DNA from: Flavobacterium sp. N1994 | Lineage (GTDB): Bacteria; Bacteroidota; Bacteroidia; Flavobacteriales; Flavobacteriaceae | Reading direction: 5' to 3' | Assembly (NCBI RefSeq): GCF_025947145.1 | Contig: NZ_CP109999.1 | Location: forward strand, 2,170,001-2,234,000 | Length of the DNA: 64,000 bases | Notes under the pieces: model-generated | Database searches by the model: none | Seen by the model: only the letters and a program-made list of their open reading frames with translations | What the model was told of the DNA's origin: nothing | In this document: piece by piece, positions 7,226 to 16,876 of the stretch | Position numbering within the stretch: position 1 is the first letter of the stretch | Layout: every line of letters begins with the position of its first letter | Translations under genes and position numbers: made by a program

Positions 7226-8920
7226 ATGAAAGAAATTAAAAACATTTCGCGCTCTAGAGCGCAAGAATCGTCGGCAGCTATCGAACGATTGTACATTACC
7301 ATGAGACATTTATTCAACAGAGGTTTTTACAAACCCATGGGTGTTTCGGGAGAAACTTTAAGAGAGGCCTTATTATCTTTAAGACCTGAAATTTACGGAA
7401 GTATTGCAGAAGAAAAAGTAGAACTTAGCGGTTTACTTTATGTAATTGAAAGGCTTCCTGTTGGCATAGAAGAATGCCGTTTTATCAATTTAACTTCAGA
7501 TGAAGGGTATTCAAAATCACAATTCAAACCTATTGTTCCGCCCAAAAGGAGAAGAAATTGTTATCGAATTGATGATGAACAAATGAATGTGGAAATCACC
7601 CGAGGACGTTCAGACATTTACGACATTTTAACTCACTTAACTTTTATTTTTATCGAATCGCATAAAATAAAAGACAGAGTTTTATTAGATGATGTTGAAG
7701 TAGAGGTTACTCGTGATTGGGAAAAACTGGGTCAAACGGTTTTACAAAACAAGAAACTGTCATTGGTTGAAAAAGAAATAGCCATTTCACATGCAGCTAA
7801 TGTTTTAGGAAGAAGTTTTTCGGAAGTGATAGATATTTATGAAGATTTTGCCACTAAAGAAAAACCAGATCGTTTTTTACATGTTATTTATTGGTTGGGA
7901 AAATTAGCCATTGAAGAAGTGGTTGACAACAATAAGAGAACCATTACTTTTAGTCCGATACTAAGAGAAAGATTGGGTCACCATATTCATGGCGAAATTT
8001 GGGCCAATAACATCAAAGAAGTATTAAAAAACAATAATCTTTTAGAAAGACCCATTCACATCATTAGTGCCAATATGCATAGTGTGATGAATTCGATTTT
8101 TGCTACAACGGTTTTAAAAACTAAATTCAAAGACAAATCTGATTTTTTTATTTATGAAGAACTAAGCAAATCAGGAGCAAACGATCTACGAAATAAAGTA
8201 GAAGATGTTGCTTTAAAGCAAGGAATGATTTCACTTCCGGATGATGCTTCAGGAACCAATATCGATGTTCAACTATTTGATACCGCTAAAATTGATTGGT
8301 CAAAAACCAGCTTCCCAAAAGCAAAAGTAGGCAAAGAAGCACCAGTATTAATTGTAATGGATTATGCCTTTGGAGAACAAGCTTTTGAAACTATAGATGA
8401 ATTGTTGAAACCTTATAAAGAAGGCAAAAACAGAACCTTTCTAGATGTTGAATCGGTTTCTATTATGGGTAAAGCGGGAATTCTTGAAGGAGGAAAAGGA
8501 GATATTATGATACCTTCAGCTCACATCAATGAAGGGACGGCTGATAATTATCCTTTTGAAAATGAATTGACTGCTGAAATGTTTGAAGGAAATGGAATAC
8601 CAGTTTTTTCAGGGCCTATGGTTACTGTTTTAGGAACTTCACTTCAGAATAAGGATTTATTGCGATTTTTCCATGAATCAACTTGGGAAGTAATTGGACT
8701 TGAGATGGAGGGGGCTTATTACCAAAAAGCAATTCAATCAGCATCAAAAATCAGAAAAAGTATTCCTCAGAATGTAAAAGTCCGTTATGCTTATTATGCG
8801 TCTGATAATCCTTTGGAAACGGGAAGTACATTGGCTTCAGGAGGTTTAGGAACGACAGGGGTGAAACCGACTTATTTAATTACCATTAAAATATTAGAAC
8901 AAATTTTTAACGTAAAATAA
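7226..8920 (+). CDS. DUF6909-like protein with nucleoside-phosphorylase-like C-terminus
   Basis: This 564-residue soluble protein is of a family conserved in Bacteroidota (I recall it as DUF6909; from memory). The N-terminal two thirds is helical with conserved SRSRAQESSAAIERLYITMRH and FYKPMGVSGETLREALLSL. From about residue 310 the sequence resembles the phosphorylase/AMP-nucleosidase superfamily: VLIVMDYAFGEQAFETIDELL, SIMGKAGILEGGKGDIMIP, and above all GLEMEGAYY, the ribose-binding EMEG motif. A purine-nucleotide or nucleoside activity is inferred. Start ATG 7226 is chosen because a promoter element overlaps the alternative upstream TTG. Confidence 0.7.
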   Translation: MKEIKNISRSRAQESSAAIERLYITMRHLFNRGFYKPMGVSGETLREALLSLRPEIYGSIAEEKVELSGLLYVIERLPVGIEECRFINLTSDEGYSKSQFKPIVPPKRRRNCYRIDDEQMNVEITRGRSDIYDILTHLTFIFIESHKIKDRVLLDDVEVEVTRDWEKLGQTVLQNKKLSLVEKEIAISHAANVLGRSFSEVIDIYEDFATKEKPDRFLHVIYWLGKLAIEEVVDNNKRTITFSPILRERLGHHIHGEIWANNIKEVLKNNNLLERPIHIISANMHSVMNSIFATTVLKTKFKDKSDFFIYEELSKSGANDLRNKVEDVALKQGMISLPDDASGTNIDVQLFDTAKIDWSKTSFPKAKVGKEAPVLIVMDYAFGEQAFETIDELLKPYKEGKNRTFLDVESVSIMGKAGILEGGKGDIMIPSAHINEGTADNYPFENELTAEMFEGNGIPVFSGPMVTVLGTSLQNKDLLRFFHESTWEVIGLEMEGAYYQKAIQSASKIRKSIPQNVKVRYAYYASDNPLETGSTLASGGLGTTGVKPTYLITIKILEQIFNVK

Positions 8921-8930
8921 TTATTTTTTT

Positions 8931-9911
8931 ATGAGCGCAACACCTCAAAACAATGACAATCAAGAAATCGATTTGTCGCAAATTTCGAAAAGAATAGGAG
9001 GTTTTTTTGAGAACATATCAACTAGCATTTTTAGAGGTTTTTTGTTCTTTAAAAGAAACATTTTATGGATTGGAATTTTATTTATTCTTGGAGTTGGTAT
9101 CGGTTTATATCTTGACAAAACCACTAAAGTATATGATAATGAAATTATAGTTTCTCCAAATTTTGGTTCTGTCGATTATTTATATGCAAAAATTGATTTG
9201 ATTAGTTCAAAAATTAGCGACAACGACACCCTTTTTCTAAAAAATGTTGTTGGAATACAGCAACCTAAAAAGCTCAAAAAAATTACCATTGTGCCAATTA
9301 CGGATGTTTATAAATTTATCGATAATAAGGCACAAAACTTCGAGCTGATTAAATTAATGGCTGAGGATGGTGACATCAAAAAGATAGTCAACGAATCGTT
9401 AACAAGCAAGAACTATCCGTATCACTTGATTTCATATACAACAGATAAAGAAACGTCAAACGAAAAAACGGTTCAGCCCTTATTGAAATATCTAAATAAT
9501 TCGGATTATTACGCCACAATTCAGAAAGCCTATTTGAATAACGTCAAAATAAAAATGGCTGAAAATGATTCTATCATTTCACAAATAAACGGGCTTTTAA
9601 ATGCCTTTTCTAACACCACAAACGGTTCTCAAAAGAGTGATAAATTGGTCTATTATAATGAGAACTCTCAATTAAATGAAGTTATTAAAACTAAAGATGC
9701 TTTGTCTAATGAACAAGGTAGTCACAGAATAGAATTAGTTAACTTTGATAAAATAGTGAAAGACAATAGCACAACATTAAATATAAAAAACACTCAAGTA
9801 GTAAATGGGAAAATGAAAATAGTACTACCGTTATTATTTGTATTTTTATTCATTTTAGGAGGATACTTTAAGTCCTACTATCAGAGACAAATGGCAAAAT
9901 TGAAAAAATAG
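8931..9911 (+). CDS. Wzz-like chain-length determinant protein
   Basis: The 326-residue protein has a cytoplasmic N-terminus, a first membrane helix near residues 45-63 (ILWIGILFILGVGIGLYL), a long periplasmic region and a second helix near 297-315 (VLPLLFVFLFILGGYF). That two-helix plan, the position at the head of a polysaccharide locus, and the direct link (3 bases) to rfbA support a Wzz/polysaccharide co-polymerase role controlling chain length. It has no tyrosine-kinase domain. Sequence similarity to classical Wzz is weak by eye, so the call rests on topology and context. Confidence 0.68.
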   Translation: MSATPQNNDNQEIDLSQISKRIGGFFENISTSIFRGFLFFKRNILWIGILFILGVGIGLYLDKTTKVYDNEIIVSPNFGSVDYLYAKIDLISSKISDNDTLFLKNVVGIQQPKKLKKITIVPITDVYKFIDNKAQNFELIKLMAEDGDIKKIVNESLTSKNYPYHLISYTTDKETSNEKTVQPLLKYLNNSDYYATIQKAYLNNVKIKMAENDSIISQINGLLNAFSNTTNGSQKSDKLVYYNENSQLNEVIKTKDALSNEQGSHRIELVNFDKIVKDNSTTLNIKNTQVVNGKMKIVLPLLFVFLFILGGYFKSYYQRQMAKLKK

Positions 9912-9914
9912 ATT

Positions 9915-10772
9915 ATGAAAGGAATTATATTAGCAGGAGGGTCAGGAACAAGATTACACCCATTGACATTAGCTGTTAGCAAACAGTTGATGCCGATTTA
10001 TGATAAACCTATGATTTATTATCCGTTATCTACTTTAATGTGGTCTGGAATAAGAGAAATTTTAATCATATCAACTCCTCATGATTTACCGTTATTTCGT
10101 CAATTATTAGGCGACGGAAAAAATTTAGGATGCCGTTTTGAATATGCGGTTCAAGAAAATCCAAATGGTCTTGCGGAAGCTTTTATCATTGGAAAAGAAT
10201 TTATTGGAAACGATAAAGTGGCTTTAGTTCTAGGAGACAATATTTTTTACGGAACAGGTCTTTCGGATTTGTTATTAGCCAATAATAATCCCGATGGAGG
10301 AATTATTTACGCTTATCATGTTCATGACCCAGAAAGGTATGGAGTTGTTGATTTTGACGCTAATGGGAAAGTATTATCGATAGAAGAAAAACCGGAACAC
10401 CCAAAATCAAATTTTGCTGTACCAGGGATTTATTTTTATGATAATGATGTTGTTGAAATTGCGGCGAATATCAAACCTAGCCATAGAGGCGAAATAGAAA
10501 TTACCGATGTAAATAAAGAATATTTAAGAAGAGGCAAACTCAAAGTAAGTATTCTCGATAGAGGTACGGCTTGGTTAGATACAGGGACATTTCAATCTTT
10601 GATGCAGGCTGGACAATTTGTACAGGTTATTGAAGAAAGACAAGGTTTGAAAATTGGAGCCATAGAAGAAGCAGCTTACCGAATGGGATTTATTGACGCA
10701 CAACAGTTAGAAAAATTAGCCCAACCTTTATTAAAAAGTGGTTATGGCAAACACTTAATAAGCCTGATTTAA
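9915..10772 (+). CDS. rfbA: Glucose-1-phosphate thymidylyltransferase
   Basis: The full-length protein (285 residues) makes dTDP-glucose from glucose-1-phosphate and dTTP, the first step of dTDP-L-rhamnose synthesis. The nucleotide-binding motif [16 protein letters not shown] opens the protein and is followed by [28 protein letters not shown] and EEKPEHPKS, all diagnostic for RmlA. It is the first gene of an A-C-D rfb set, with 3-base gaps or overlaps between genes. Confidence 0.97.
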   Translation: MKGIILAGGSGTRLHPLTLAVSKQLMPIYDKPMIYYPLSTLMWSGIREILIISTPHDLPLFRQLLGDGKNLGCRFEYAVQENPNGLAEAFIIGKEFIGNDKVALVLGDNIFYGTGLSDLLLANNNPDGGIIYAYHVHDPERYGVVDFDANGKVLSIEEKPEHPKSNFAVPGIYFYDNDVVEIAANIKPSHRGEIEITDVNKEYLRRGKLKVSILDRGTAWLDTGTFQSLMQAGQFVQVIEERQGLKIGAIEEAAYRMGFIDAQQLEKLAQPLLKSGYGKHLISLI

Positions 10773-10775
10773 TTT

Positions 10776-11327
10776 ATGAATTTTATAGCAACCAAACTAG
10801 AAGGGTGTTTTATAATTGAACCTAAAATAATTCAAGATGAAAGAGGTTATTTTATGGAAAGTTTTAACGAAAACACTTTTCAAAAAGGAGTAAATCAACC
10901 AGTTCATTTTGTTCAGGACAATCAATCGTTTTCCTCTAAAGGGGTTTTGAGAGGATTGCATTACCAAACAGGCGAATTTGCTCAAGCAAAATTGGTTAGG
11001 GTATTACAAGGAGAAGTTTTAGATGTTGCGGTTGATATAAGACCAGACTCACCAACATTTGGACACTATGAATCGGTAGTTTTATCAGGAGAAAATCAAA
11101 AGCAATTTTTTGTCCCTAGAGGATTTGCCCACGGATTTTTAGTCTTGAGTGAAACAGCTACTTTCTTCTACAAATGTGACAACTTTTACAATAAAGAATC
11201 AGAAGGAGGTATCATTTTCAATGATAAATCGATAAATATTGATTGGAACTTTCCAACTGAGGAATTAATCATCTCCGAAAAAGACAAAGTACAACCCACT
11301 ATAGAAAATGCCAAAAAAGCATGGTAG
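10776..11327 (+). CDS. rfbC: dTDP-4-dehydrorhamnose 3,5-epimerase
   Basis: The protein is 183 residues, the usual length for RmlC, a cupin that epimerises dTDP-4-keto-6-deoxyglucose at C3 and C5. Diagnostic segments are DERGYFMESFN, FVQDNQSFSSKGVLRGLHYQ (with the catalytic histidine) and FVPRGFAHGFLVLSE. It begins 3 bases after rfbA and its stop codon overlaps the rfbD start by 7 bases, so translation of the three genes is probably coupled. Confidence 0.97.
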   Translation: MNFIATKLEGCFIIEPKIIQDERGYFMESFNENTFQKGVNQPVHFVQDNQSFSSKGVLRGLHYQTGEFAQAKLVRVLQGEVLDVAVDIRPDSPTFGHYESVVLSGENQKQFFVPRGFAHGFLVLSETATFFYKCDNFYNKESEGGIIFNDKSINIDWNFPTEELIISEKDKVQPTIENAKKAW

Positions 11328-12151
11328 TTTTAGTAACTGGAGCTAACGGACAATTAGGACAAAGCTTGCAATTTATTGCTTCAAATTATCCTAGACTTCA
11401 TTTCGTTTTTTGTTCCTCTTCCGATTTGGATATAACTAATTTCGAAAATTGTCAAGCAACTTTTTCAAAAATAAAACCCCAATACTGTATTAACGCAGCG
11501 GCTTATACTGCAGTTGATAAAGCAGAAAGTGAGCCAGATAAAGCAAATTTAATCAATGTAATTGGGGCTAAAAATTTGGCTGAAGTTTGTAAAGCTAATG
11601 ACGCCATATTACTGCATATTTCTACTGATTTTGTTTTTGACGGAAATAAACACACACCCTACAATGAGGATGACACTCCCAATCCTACAGGAGTTTACGG
11701 TCAAACCAAATTAGACGGAGAAAAGGCAATCCAAGCTGTTTTTGAAAAATATTATATCATTAGAACGTCATGGGTGTATTCCCAATTTGGCAATAATTTC
11801 ATGAAAACCATGTTGCGATTAGCTTCTGAAAGAGATTCTCTCTCAGTAGTAAATGACCAAATAGGAACACCAACAAACGCAGTAGATTTAGCGGAAGTTT
11901 TAATAAAAATTGTATTGAGCAATAAAAATGTTTTTGGAATCTATAACTTCAGTAACGAAGGACAATGCAGCTGGTATGATTTTGCGAAAAAGATTTTCGA
12001 AATAAATAATTGCGATATCGATTTAAAACCAATCCCGACTTCAAGTTTTCCTACTCCAGCCAAAAGGCCTAAATACAGTGTTTTGGACAAAAGTAAGATT
12101 AGGCAAGTTTTTGGAATTGAAGTTAAGAATTGGGAAGAGAGTTTAAAATGA
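11321..12151 (+). CDS. rfbD: dTDP-4-dehydrorhamnose reductase
   Basis: The protein (276 residues) is a short-chain dehydrogenase with an N-terminal Rossmann motif (VLVTGANGQLGQSL), the INAAAYTAVDKAE segment and the catalytic YGQTKLDGE of RmlD, which completes dTDP-L-rhamnose. It overlaps rfbC by 7 bases and its TGA overlaps the next ATG (ATGA). The dehydratase RmlB, needed between RfbA and RfbC, is not encoded anywhere in this window. Confidence 0.96.
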   Translation: MVVLVTGANGQLGQSLQFIASNYPRLHFVFCSSSDLDITNFENCQATFSKIKPQYCINAAAYTAVDKAESEPDKANLINVIGAKNLAEVCKANDAILLHISTDFVFDGNKHTPYNEDDTPNPTGVYGQTKLDGEKAIQAVFEKYYIIRTSWVYSQFGNNFMKTMLRLASERDSLSVVNDQIGTPTNAVDLAEVLIKIVLSNKNVFGIYNFSNEGQCSWYDFAKKIFEINNCDIDLKPIPTSSFPTPAKRPKYSVLDKSKIRQVFGIEVKNWEESLK

Positions 12152-13119
12152 ATATTTTGATGAAAGAAGTAAAAAAAGTTTATTGTCTAACTCCAGTATA
12201 CAATGATTGGGAAAGTTGTAGCATTTTATTGAGCCATATAGAAAGACTACAAATGGAACAAAATGACAACTATGAGTTCCACATCATTATTGTAAACGAC
12301 GGTTCTTCAGAGGAACCTCAAACGTTACTTTCAACATCTAAATTACCCATAACTCTTGTTAATTTAAAAATTAATATTGGACATCAAAGAGCAATAGCTG
12401 TTGGTTTGCAATATATACATAATGAAATTCATGATTTTGATTATGTTGTTGTTATGGATAGCGATGGTGAAGACAAACCGGAAGATATTTTAGCCTTGCT
12501 TATGAAGAATAAACAAGATTCAAAAGACAAAATCATTTTTGCTCAGCGCAACAAAAGACAAGAATCAACACTATTTAAAACAGGCTATTTCTTTTACAAA
12601 AGGCTATTTAGTTACTTAACAGGTCAAAAAATAAGTTTTGGAAATTTCAGTTCCATTCCTAAAAGCTTGTTGATAAAAGTGGTACATCAAAATAATATTT
12701 GGAATCATTATTCAGGCGGCATTATACAATCAAAAATACCTTTTGATAAAGTATTATTGGATAGAGGAAAAAGATATAAAGGAGTTTCTAAAATGAACTT
12801 TAATAGTTTAGTCCTTCACGGACTAAGTTCTATTGCAGTGTATTTTGACCAAATTTCTATCAAAATTTTGAAACTATCCTTAGCCGGAATTTTTTTGTGT
12901 TTCTTATCCTTACTTTACATACTAGGTGAAAAACTATTTACTACTTATGCCATACCTGGATGGGCATCAAGTTTAGTGTTAATTATCTCTGGGATTATTC
13001 TTCAATTCTTTTCGGTAACATTGATTGTCCTTTTGTTACAACTCAGTACCCGAAAAAACATTAGTGCTCCCAACGCCAAAATATATTTAGATTTTATAGA
13101 AAACATCAAAAAAGTATAG
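12148..13119 (+). CDS. Family 2 glycosyltransferase with C-terminal membrane helices
   Basis: This 323-residue protein has a GT-A domain (CLTPVYNDWESC, IIVNDGSSEE, VVVMDSDGEDKPED, the last holding the metal-binding acidic cluster) and two C-terminal membrane helices (about 240-270 and 275-305). That layout resembles DPM1/GtrB-type enzymes which transfer sugars to polyprenyl phosphate. Start ATG 12148 overlaps the rfbD stop as ATGA, typical of coupled translation; an in-frame start 18 bases upstream is less likely. The downstream GT39-like gene may use the lipid-linked sugar it makes. Confidence 0.85.
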   Translation: MNILMKEVKKVYCLTPVYNDWESCSILLSHIERLQMEQNDNYEFHIIIVNDGSSEEPQTLLSTSKLPITLVNLKINIGHQRAIAVGLQYIHNEIHDFDYVVVMDSDGEDKPEDILALLMKNKQDSKDKIIFAQRNKRQESTLFKTGYFFYKRLFSYLTGQKISFGNFSSIPKSLLIKVVHQNNIWNHYSGGIIQSKIPFDKVLLDRGKRYKGVSKMNFNSLVLHGLSSIAVYFDQISIKILKLSLAGIFLCFLSLLYILGEKLFTTYAIPGWASSLVLIISGIILQFFSVTLIVLLLQLSTRKNISAPNAKIYLDFIENIKKV

Positions 13120-13123
13120 AAAG

Positions 13124-14956
13124 ATGATAGCAATAAAGAATTTAAAGGAAAACCAATGGTTAGCAATTATATTATTCATAGGAGCAATTCTAAGTTTTTA
13201 CAAGCTTGATTTTCAAAGTCCATGGCTTGACGAAATTCACACTTTAAACGAAGCAAATCCTCAATTAACTTTTTCCGAAGTTTACACGTCTTTGATGACG
13301 AGTGAACAAATGCCGCCATTCTATTTTTATTGTATTTATTTCTTATTTAAATTTTTTGGATATTCCATTTTTGTAGCACGATTATTATCTGCTATAACAG
13401 GATTATTAAGCTTATACGCTATTTATCTTTTAGGCAAAGAACTTATAAATGAAAGAGTTGGACTGATAGCAAGTGCATTACTATCACTGAATATATTTAA
13501 CCTTTACTATTCTCAAGAAGCAAGACCCTATGAGCTTTTAATGTTATTTACGATACTTGTTTTTTATAGACTTATCAAACTTATAAGGACTCCAAATACA
13601 ATTAATGCCATTTATTATGGATTATCAGCTGGGTTGCTATTGCTTACCCATTTTTTTGGTTTGTTTATTATTTTAGCTCATGCCATTATAGGGCTGCTTT
13701 ATTTAGTAACAGTAGATAAAAAAAGTAGAATTAAAGTAGTTTTAAAATTTGTTATATCGGCAGTAATAGCAATTGGACTTTTTATCCCTGCAATCAAGAT
13801 TTTTATCAAAGTTTCAGAGATAAAAGAGTTTTGGATTCCTCCTACTACTATCGATACAATAAAACAAATTTTCAAAGACTTTTGCGGAAATTCAGATTTT
13901 ATTCAGATTTTAGGGATTGTGGCAATTGGTTATTTTCTTTTCCTTCTTTTCAAAAAGAAATACAGTATAGAAAACAAATACTTTTTTGGCGGGATAATTT
14001 TATTTTTATGGGTAGTACTAGTTTTAGCAGTTCCTATAATTCGTTCTTATCTTGTTGTTCCCATGATTATAAGTCGTTATTTTATAACGATTTTACCAGC
14101 TTTAATTTTGATGGTAGCTATGGCATTAGATGCATTTAAATTTCAAAAAATTAGCCTTGTTTTTTTAGTTGTTTTCCTAATAGGTTCATCATATGAAATA
14201 ATCTTTCATAGTAATTATTACACTAGAATAAGCAAAGAACAATTTAGAGAGGGGACAAATTTTATAAAGGCAAATAATAGAAATCAAGAGCCTATTGTTA
14301 GTAGTTTGGGGTGGTATTTACCTTATTTTTTTAAGGAAGATTTTGGCAATTATCATGTAGTTGATAAGCCACTTGAAATTTATTTAGCTGACATGCAAAA
14401 AGACACGACCAAAATAGAAGCTTTCTGGTATTTTGATGCGTTCGGGAGACAATATAATCCTAATGAAGAATTGCATAAGTTTATTGATAACCATTTTTTT
14501 ATTGAAAATAATTTCGAAGGTTTTCAAGCTTGGACTAAGCATTTTGTTCCTAAAAATAAATTGCAGACCACTGTAGATATTTCAGAATTTTTACCGTTAA
14601 AAGCCAATAATGGCTATTCAATCAGGAGTTGGGTTGATCGATATAGTGACAGCCAAAATAAAGTAGACCTATTTGGATGGGCTTATCTTGAAGGTCAGGA
14701 TGATACAAATTCGAAAACCACTATAGTTTTAATCAGTGGAAATTCAGCCCAAAGAATATTTCAGTTTGAAAAAGTGTTACGAACGGATATCACAGATTCT
14801 GTAAATAAAAAGTTTAATTTGGATAATACAGGATTTAAAGCCACTATTGATAAAACCACTTTATCAAAAGGCAGCTATGAAGTTGGAATTTTAATTGAAG
14901 ACTTTGTAAATAAAAGAAGAGGCTTGGTACTTACGGGGAAAAAATTTTCTGTCTAG
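13124..14956 (+). CDS. GT39/ArnT-like multi-spanning glycosyltransferase
   Basis: The 610-residue protein has about 10 membrane helices over its first 360 residues and a soluble C-terminal domain of about 230. The first periplasmic loop carries WLDEIHTLNEA, with the acidic pair (DE) conserved in dolichol/undecaprenyl-phosphate-sugar-dependent GT-C enzymes, and SQEARPYELLMLF follows, also typical. It probably moves a sugar from a lipid carrier to a periplasmic acceptor. It lies 4 bases after the GT2 gene, which could supply its donor. Acceptor and sugar are not readable from sequence. Confidence 0.82.
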   Translation: MIAIKNLKENQWLAIILFIGAILSFYKLDFQSPWLDEIHTLNEANPQLTFSEVYTSLMTSEQMPPFYFYCIYFLFKFFGYSIFVARLLSAITGLLSLYAIYLLGKELINERVGLIASALLSLNIFNLYYSQEARPYELLMLFTILVFYRLIKLIRTPNTINAIYYGLSAGLLLLTHFFGLFIILAHAIIGLLYLVTVDKKSRIKVVLKFVISAVIAIGLFIPAIKIFIKVSEIKEFWIPPTTIDTIKQIFKDFCGNSDFIQILGIVAIGYFLFLLFKKKYSIENKYFFGGIILFLWVVLVLAVPIIRSYLVVPMIISRYFITILPALILMVAMALDAFKFQKISLVFLVVFLIGSSYEIIFHSNYYTRISKEQFREGTNFIKANNRNQEPIVSSLGWYLPYFFKEDFGNYHVVDKPLEIYLADMQKDTTKIEAFWYFDAFGRQYNPNEELHKFIDNHFFIENNFEGFQAWTKHFVPKNKLQTTVDISEFLPLKANNGYSIRSWVDRYSDSQNKVDLFGWAYLEGQDDTNSKTTIVLISGNSAQRIFQFEKVLRTDITDSVNKKFNLDNTGFKATIDKTTLSKGSYEVGILIEDFVNKRRGLVLTGKKFSV

Positions 14957-14972
14957 AATAGAAAAAAAGTTC

Positions 14973-14980
14973 TATTTTTG
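14973..14980 (+). promoter_or_regulatory. Promoter -7 element of the lipoprotein gene
   Basis: TATTTTTG fits TAnnTTTG and lies 21 bases before ATG 15002, so the lipoprotein can be expressed apart from the upstream glycosyltransferase operon. Confidence 0.6.
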
Positions 14981-15001
14981 GCAAATTAAAAAAACATATT
15001 T

Positions 15002-15541
15002 ATGAAAAGTAAACTAATTTCTATTCTGTCTCTTTTTATTGTGCTAACATCATGTAAAAACAAGGAAGAATCGCAACCGGTAGAAACTCCAGCAAAGGCT
15101 GTAGAAAATAAATTCACAATTACCTTAGAAGCTAAGGTTATAAAGGATGATGCCTTCCATATTTATTATTCTGAGGATGGTTCTCAAAATTTTACAGAGG
15201 ACAAATCAGTTTGGGTTGAATTCAAAGGGAATCCAAACCCACAAAAAATAAAATTTGAATTACCTGAAAATATTTATCCTACAATGTTAAGATTAGATTT
15301 AGGAACAAATAAAGATCAAGAGAACATTGAATTTATCAACTTAAATCTTAAGTATTTTAACTCAACAAAAGACATGAAATGGGGAGATTTCCTAACTTAT
15401 TTCAGACCTAACGAGTTAGTGACAGGATTGGAAACCAATTTGATTAAGCCAATCAAGAAAGATCCTTACGTTGGGCCATCTTTCTTTCCAATGGATGCCA
15501 TGAAACCTATGTTGGAGAACTTTGGGAAAAGTAATAAGTAA
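15002..15541 (+). CDS. Lipoprotein of unknown function
   Basis: The protein (179 residues) begins with a lipoprotein signal, KLISILSLFIVLTSCKNKEES, with the lipidated cysteine at about residue 19. The mature part is beta-rich with a FTITLEAKVIKDDAFHIYYSEDG segment. I do not recognise the family. It sits between the GT39-like gene and the flippase and has its own promoter element, which suggests a linked envelope function without defining it. Confidence 0.7.
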   Translation: MKSKLISILSLFIVLTSCKNKEESQPVETPAKAVENKFTITLEAKVIKDDAFHIYYSEDGSQNFTEDKSVWVEFKGNPNPQKIKFELPENIYPTMLRLDLGTNKDQENIEFINLNLKYFNSTKDMKWGDFLTYFRPNELVTGLETNLIKPIKKDPYVGPSFFPMDAMKPMLENFGKSNK

Positions 15542-15604
15542 GCTTATTATACATAAGAGGTACTCTTTACATTTACTAACGTTTATTTATCTTAGCACTG
15601 TGTT

Positions 15605-16876
15605 TTGAAAATCCTAAATAATCTGGCTCAATATCTAGAAAACGCAAAATTAAAAACCTTATCAATTTATCTTTTCGGTCAAGGCTTTAACTTGCTAATA
15701 CCAATATTAGTTGCGCCATATCTTTTAAGCAAATGTGGGGCAGATAATTATGGTAAAATTGGAGTTGGACTAGCTATAGCCTTTTTTTTAATTGTTTTTA
15801 TAGATTACGGAACAGATATATTAGGAGTAAAATATATAGCTGTAAACAGAAACAATAATGAGCTCATTGCAAATTATTTTAGAAAAATTTTTGTTTCCAA
15901 GATTTTTTTAGCAATTACCGTTATTGTTATTAGTACGATTTCATATTTCTTTGTTCCCTATTTCAAAGAAAATCAGTCGGCATTAGTCTTAGGATTTACT
16001 ATTTTAATTGGACAGTTTTTAAATCCTGTATGGTTTTTTCAAGGATTAGAAAGATATAATAGTATAACTATTGTTAATGTTGCTTCAAAAGTTATCTATT
16101 TACTGCTAATTTTTGCTTTTATAAATGGTAAGGAAGATTACATTTATGTCAATTTCTTCTTCGGAATAGGCATGATTATTCCTAACGTAATTGGATGTGT
16201 AAAAATTATCATCGATTATAAAATTAATTTGTTTCAAGTCAAATACGAAGAAATTAGACACTATCTGAAAGAAGATTTTACCTTTTGTTTCTCTCAATTT
16301 TTTTTAGCTTTAAAAAATTATGCTCCAGTTGTAATAATTGGGTTCTTTGGTGGTTTTAGCGTTGCCGGATATTATAAAATTATTGAGCAAATCATTATGC
16401 CCATTCGAACTTATCTTCAAGTTTTTTTCCGGTTTTTTTATCCAAAATTAAGCTTTAAACTTCACCATAACTATAATCAGGGATTTTCATTTTGGAAAAA
16501 AATTAATGCATTAAATTTTATTTTCATATGGAGTATATTGATAACAATTTATTGTTTTTCAACAACCATACTTCATTTTTTCAAAGTAGATTTCAAAATG
16601 ATTTCTGAATTATCAACACTGTTGCGATTTTTTCTGATTTACCCTTTTGTCTTCTCAATAACCTTTGCTACAGAGCTGCTTTATTTTTTGATTGGCAAAC
16701 GATCAAATTATATCCGCTTTACGGTTTTCACGGTTATATTTAATCTGATATTGATGTCTTTATTGGTCCCAAAATTTGGTATTATTGGAGTAATAATTTC
16801 AATGATTATAACTGAAATTATTTTAATCGTCTTATATTTGATTAGTTTAACTTCAAAAAGAATTGCAGTTCAATGA
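15605..16876 (+). CDS. Wzx-type polysaccharide flippase
   Basis: The 423-residue protein has about 12 predicted membrane helices. The N-terminal pattern LFGQGFNLLIPILVAPYLLSKCGADNYGKIGVGLA is that of MATE-like O-antigen transporters (RfbX/Wzx), which flip undecaprenyl-linked repeat units to the periplasm. Translation probably starts at TTG 15605, because no ATG, and hence no methionine, exists for more than 170 codons after it. Its stop overlaps the next ATG (ATGA at 16873), coupling it to the polymerase-like gene. Confidence 0.88.
   Translation: MKILNNLAQYLENAKLKTLSIYLFGQGFNLLIPILVAPYLLSKCGADNYGKIGVGLAIAFFLIVFIDYGTDILGVKYIAVNRNNNELIANYFRKIFVSKIFLAITVIVISTISYFFVPYFKENQSALVLGFTILIGQFLNPVWFFQGLERYNSITIVNVASKVIYLLLIFAFINGKEDYIYVNFFFGIGMIIPNVIGCVKIIIDYKINLFQVKYEEIRHYLKEDFTFCFSQFFLALKNYAPVVIIGFFGGFSVAGYYKIIEQIIMPIRTYLQVFFRFFYPKLSFKLHHNYNQGFSFWKKINALNFIFIWSILITIYCFSTTILHFFKVDFKMISELSTLLRFFLIYPFVFSITFATELLYFLIGKRSNYIRFTVFTVIFNLILMSLLVPKFGIIGVIISMIITEIILIVLYLISLTSKRIAVQ

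Noticed and set aside
9915..12151. Treating the dTDP-rhamnose set as complete
   Set aside because: The SDR gene at 22683 has UXS motifs, so it was not counted as rfbB.
13831..14139. Plus-strand open reading frame of 102 codons within the GT39-like gene
   Set aside because: It is another frame of a gene whose own frame has clear membrane helices and motifs.
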